Part shown: positions 33,086-33,648 of the stretch, one piece after another
Layout of the letters: each line of letters opens with the position of its first letter
How positions within the stretch are numbered: the first letter of the stretch is position 1
Assembly (NCBI GenBank): GCA_017650085.1
Contig: JAGCFN010000168.1
Location: forward strand, 1 to 33,648
Length of the DNA stretch: 33,648 nt
Reading direction: 5' to 3'
Origin: Bacteroidaceae bacterium
GTDB lineage: Bacteria; Bacteroidota; Bacteroidia; Bacteroidales; Bacteroidaceae
Program-made: the position numbers and the translations under genes
Notes under the pieces: model-generated
Databases searched by the model: none
Seen by the model: the letters and a program-made list of their open reading frames with translations, nothing else
Told to the model about the DNA's origin: nothing

Positions 33086-33393
33086 TACTGTTTAATGGTT
33101 AAAGAATCTTTTCCTGTCTTTTGGTCTTCCTCGATGGCTTTCTCTATGACGAGCCTCAAGGAATCTATTTTGCGGCCGAGGACGCTACTGTCCCCTCCTT
33201 TGCCCGCATATCCCAAAATTTCCTGTGCTGCGTAGGGGTTGCCTGCATCCAATGAATCTTTGGCCCGATGATACTTTCCCCACGCCATTGATTCTTTAGT
33301 GTCCATCACGCAACTGAGTAATGCCGTAGTTACTGTCAAAGCTGTTAGAACAGCAAACTTGATTGTGTGCTTTGTATTCATGTTCTTACTCAT
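33085..33393 (-). CDS. Small lipoprotein, function unknown
   Basis: 102 residues. The signal peptide (TIKFAVLTALTVTTALLSC) ends in lipobox LLSC. The remaining 70 residues are predicted mostly helical, with GKYHRAKDSLDAGNPYAAQE resembling a TPR-like hairpin. The start overlaps the preceding GntR stop by one base (TAATG); ATG at 33381 is an alternative. Confidence 0.75.
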   Translation of the reverse strand: MSKNMNTKHTIKFAVLTALTVTTALLSCVMDTKESMAWGKYHRAKDSLDAGNPYAAQEILGYAGKGGDSSVLGRKIDSLRLVIEKAIEEDQKTGKDSLTIKQ

Positions 33394-33648
33394 TAAAAAA
33401 ATTCTTTTATTTGTCGTTCAACTTCCTCGACTCTGATGCCGAGCTTTTGCATTTGCTCCACGAACTCGGGCAGAGTCTCTTGGAAGAAAGCTTCACGCAG
33501 GCTTTCGCGGACAGTTTCCTTTGCGCCCAGACTGGCATAGTAGCCCATGCCGCGCTTGTTGAAGATGATGCCTTTCTGGCTGAGCCACTCGAAGGAGCGC
33601 ACCACGGTATTGACATTCACCTCCACCTCAGCTGCATATTCTCGCACG
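33393..33648 (-). CDS. YtrA-like GntR transcriptional regulator, truncated by window end
   Basis: Only the C-terminal 85 residues are present; the frame stays open to the last base. NVNTVVRSFEWLSQKGIIFN and KRGMGYYAS are the recognition helix and wing of a GntR winged helix, and the short helical tail without a sensor domain is typical of the YtrA subfamily. Such regulators usually control the envelope or transport genes encoded next to them, here the two coupled lipoprotein genes. Confidence 0.8.
   Translation of the reverse strand, partial: VREYAAEVEVNVNTVVRSFEWLSQKGIIFNKRGMGYYASLGAKETVRESLREAFFQETLPEFVEQMQKLGIRVEEVERQIKEFF

Overview
The window looks like a chromosomal segment of an anaerobic gut or rumen Bacteroidales, most likely a Prevotella-type organism. 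The grounds are the Bacteroidetes promoter element (TAnnTTTG near -7, often with TTTG near -33) ahead of most operons, the absence of Shine-Dalgarno dependence, secreted proteins ending in a C-terminal module of the VYNLSGQ...GINIINGKK type, a Bacteroidetes MG2-domain protein, and a glycyl radical enzyme. No mobile element, phage or CRISPR array was seen.

Layout. (1) 1-3114: 3' part of a large secreted MG2/macroglobulin-like protein. (2) 3192-8704: galactose block with aldose 1-epimerase galM, an FHS-family sugar/H+ symporter, galactokinase galK and an SGLT-type Na+/sugar symporter, closed by a strong bidirectional terminator. (3) 8707-28681: the most unusual part, an about 20 kb L-arabinofuranoside-type glycan locus. 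On the minus strand a glycyl radical enzyme (GRE), a sugar-porter MFS transporter, a GH51-like arabinofuranosidase, two large secreted glycan-binding-type proteins and a 56-residue small protein run in that order to a terminator, followed by a GH127 gene with its own promoter. A GntR/AraR-like regulator, the GRE-activating radical SAM enzyme, a second GH127 and an IMPase-family phosphatase lie on the other side of the GRE promoter. (4) 28674-31139: a minus-strand operon of a CPBP membrane protease, a Tat-signal metallophosphoesterase and an AlbA_2 (Schlafen-like) protein. (5) 31188-32134: GNAT acetyltransferase plus TIGR04076-type protein. (6) tRNA-Arg(UCU). (7) 32327-33648: a translationally coupled operon of a YtrA-like GntR regulator (cut by the window end), a small lipoprotein and a DUF2807 lipoprotein.

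How region 3 may work. Exported GH51 and GH127 enzymes would release L-arabinofuranosyl units, with large non-catalytic secreted proteins helping to bind the glycan. No SusC/SusD pair is present, so entry into the cytoplasm would be through the MFS sugar porter. The transporter gene sits one base from the GRE gene, which suggests that the imported compound feeds a radical dehydratase- or lyase-type reaction. The GRE has a complete thiyl-Cys/Glu and glycyl-radical architecture, but its active-site signature (AACWEF) is neither that of pyruvate formate-lyase nor the usual GCVEP of diol and hydroxyproline dehydratases. Two nearly identical operator-like elements, each with two TACCAG blocks ten bases apart, overlap the -33 regions of the GRE and activase promoters, consistent with common control by the GntR-like regulator.

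Two arrays of one 22-bp intergenic repeat family lie exactly at the two outer edges of region 3, both between convergent genes. They may simply be a dispersed repeat of this genome, or may mark an exchangeable cassette.
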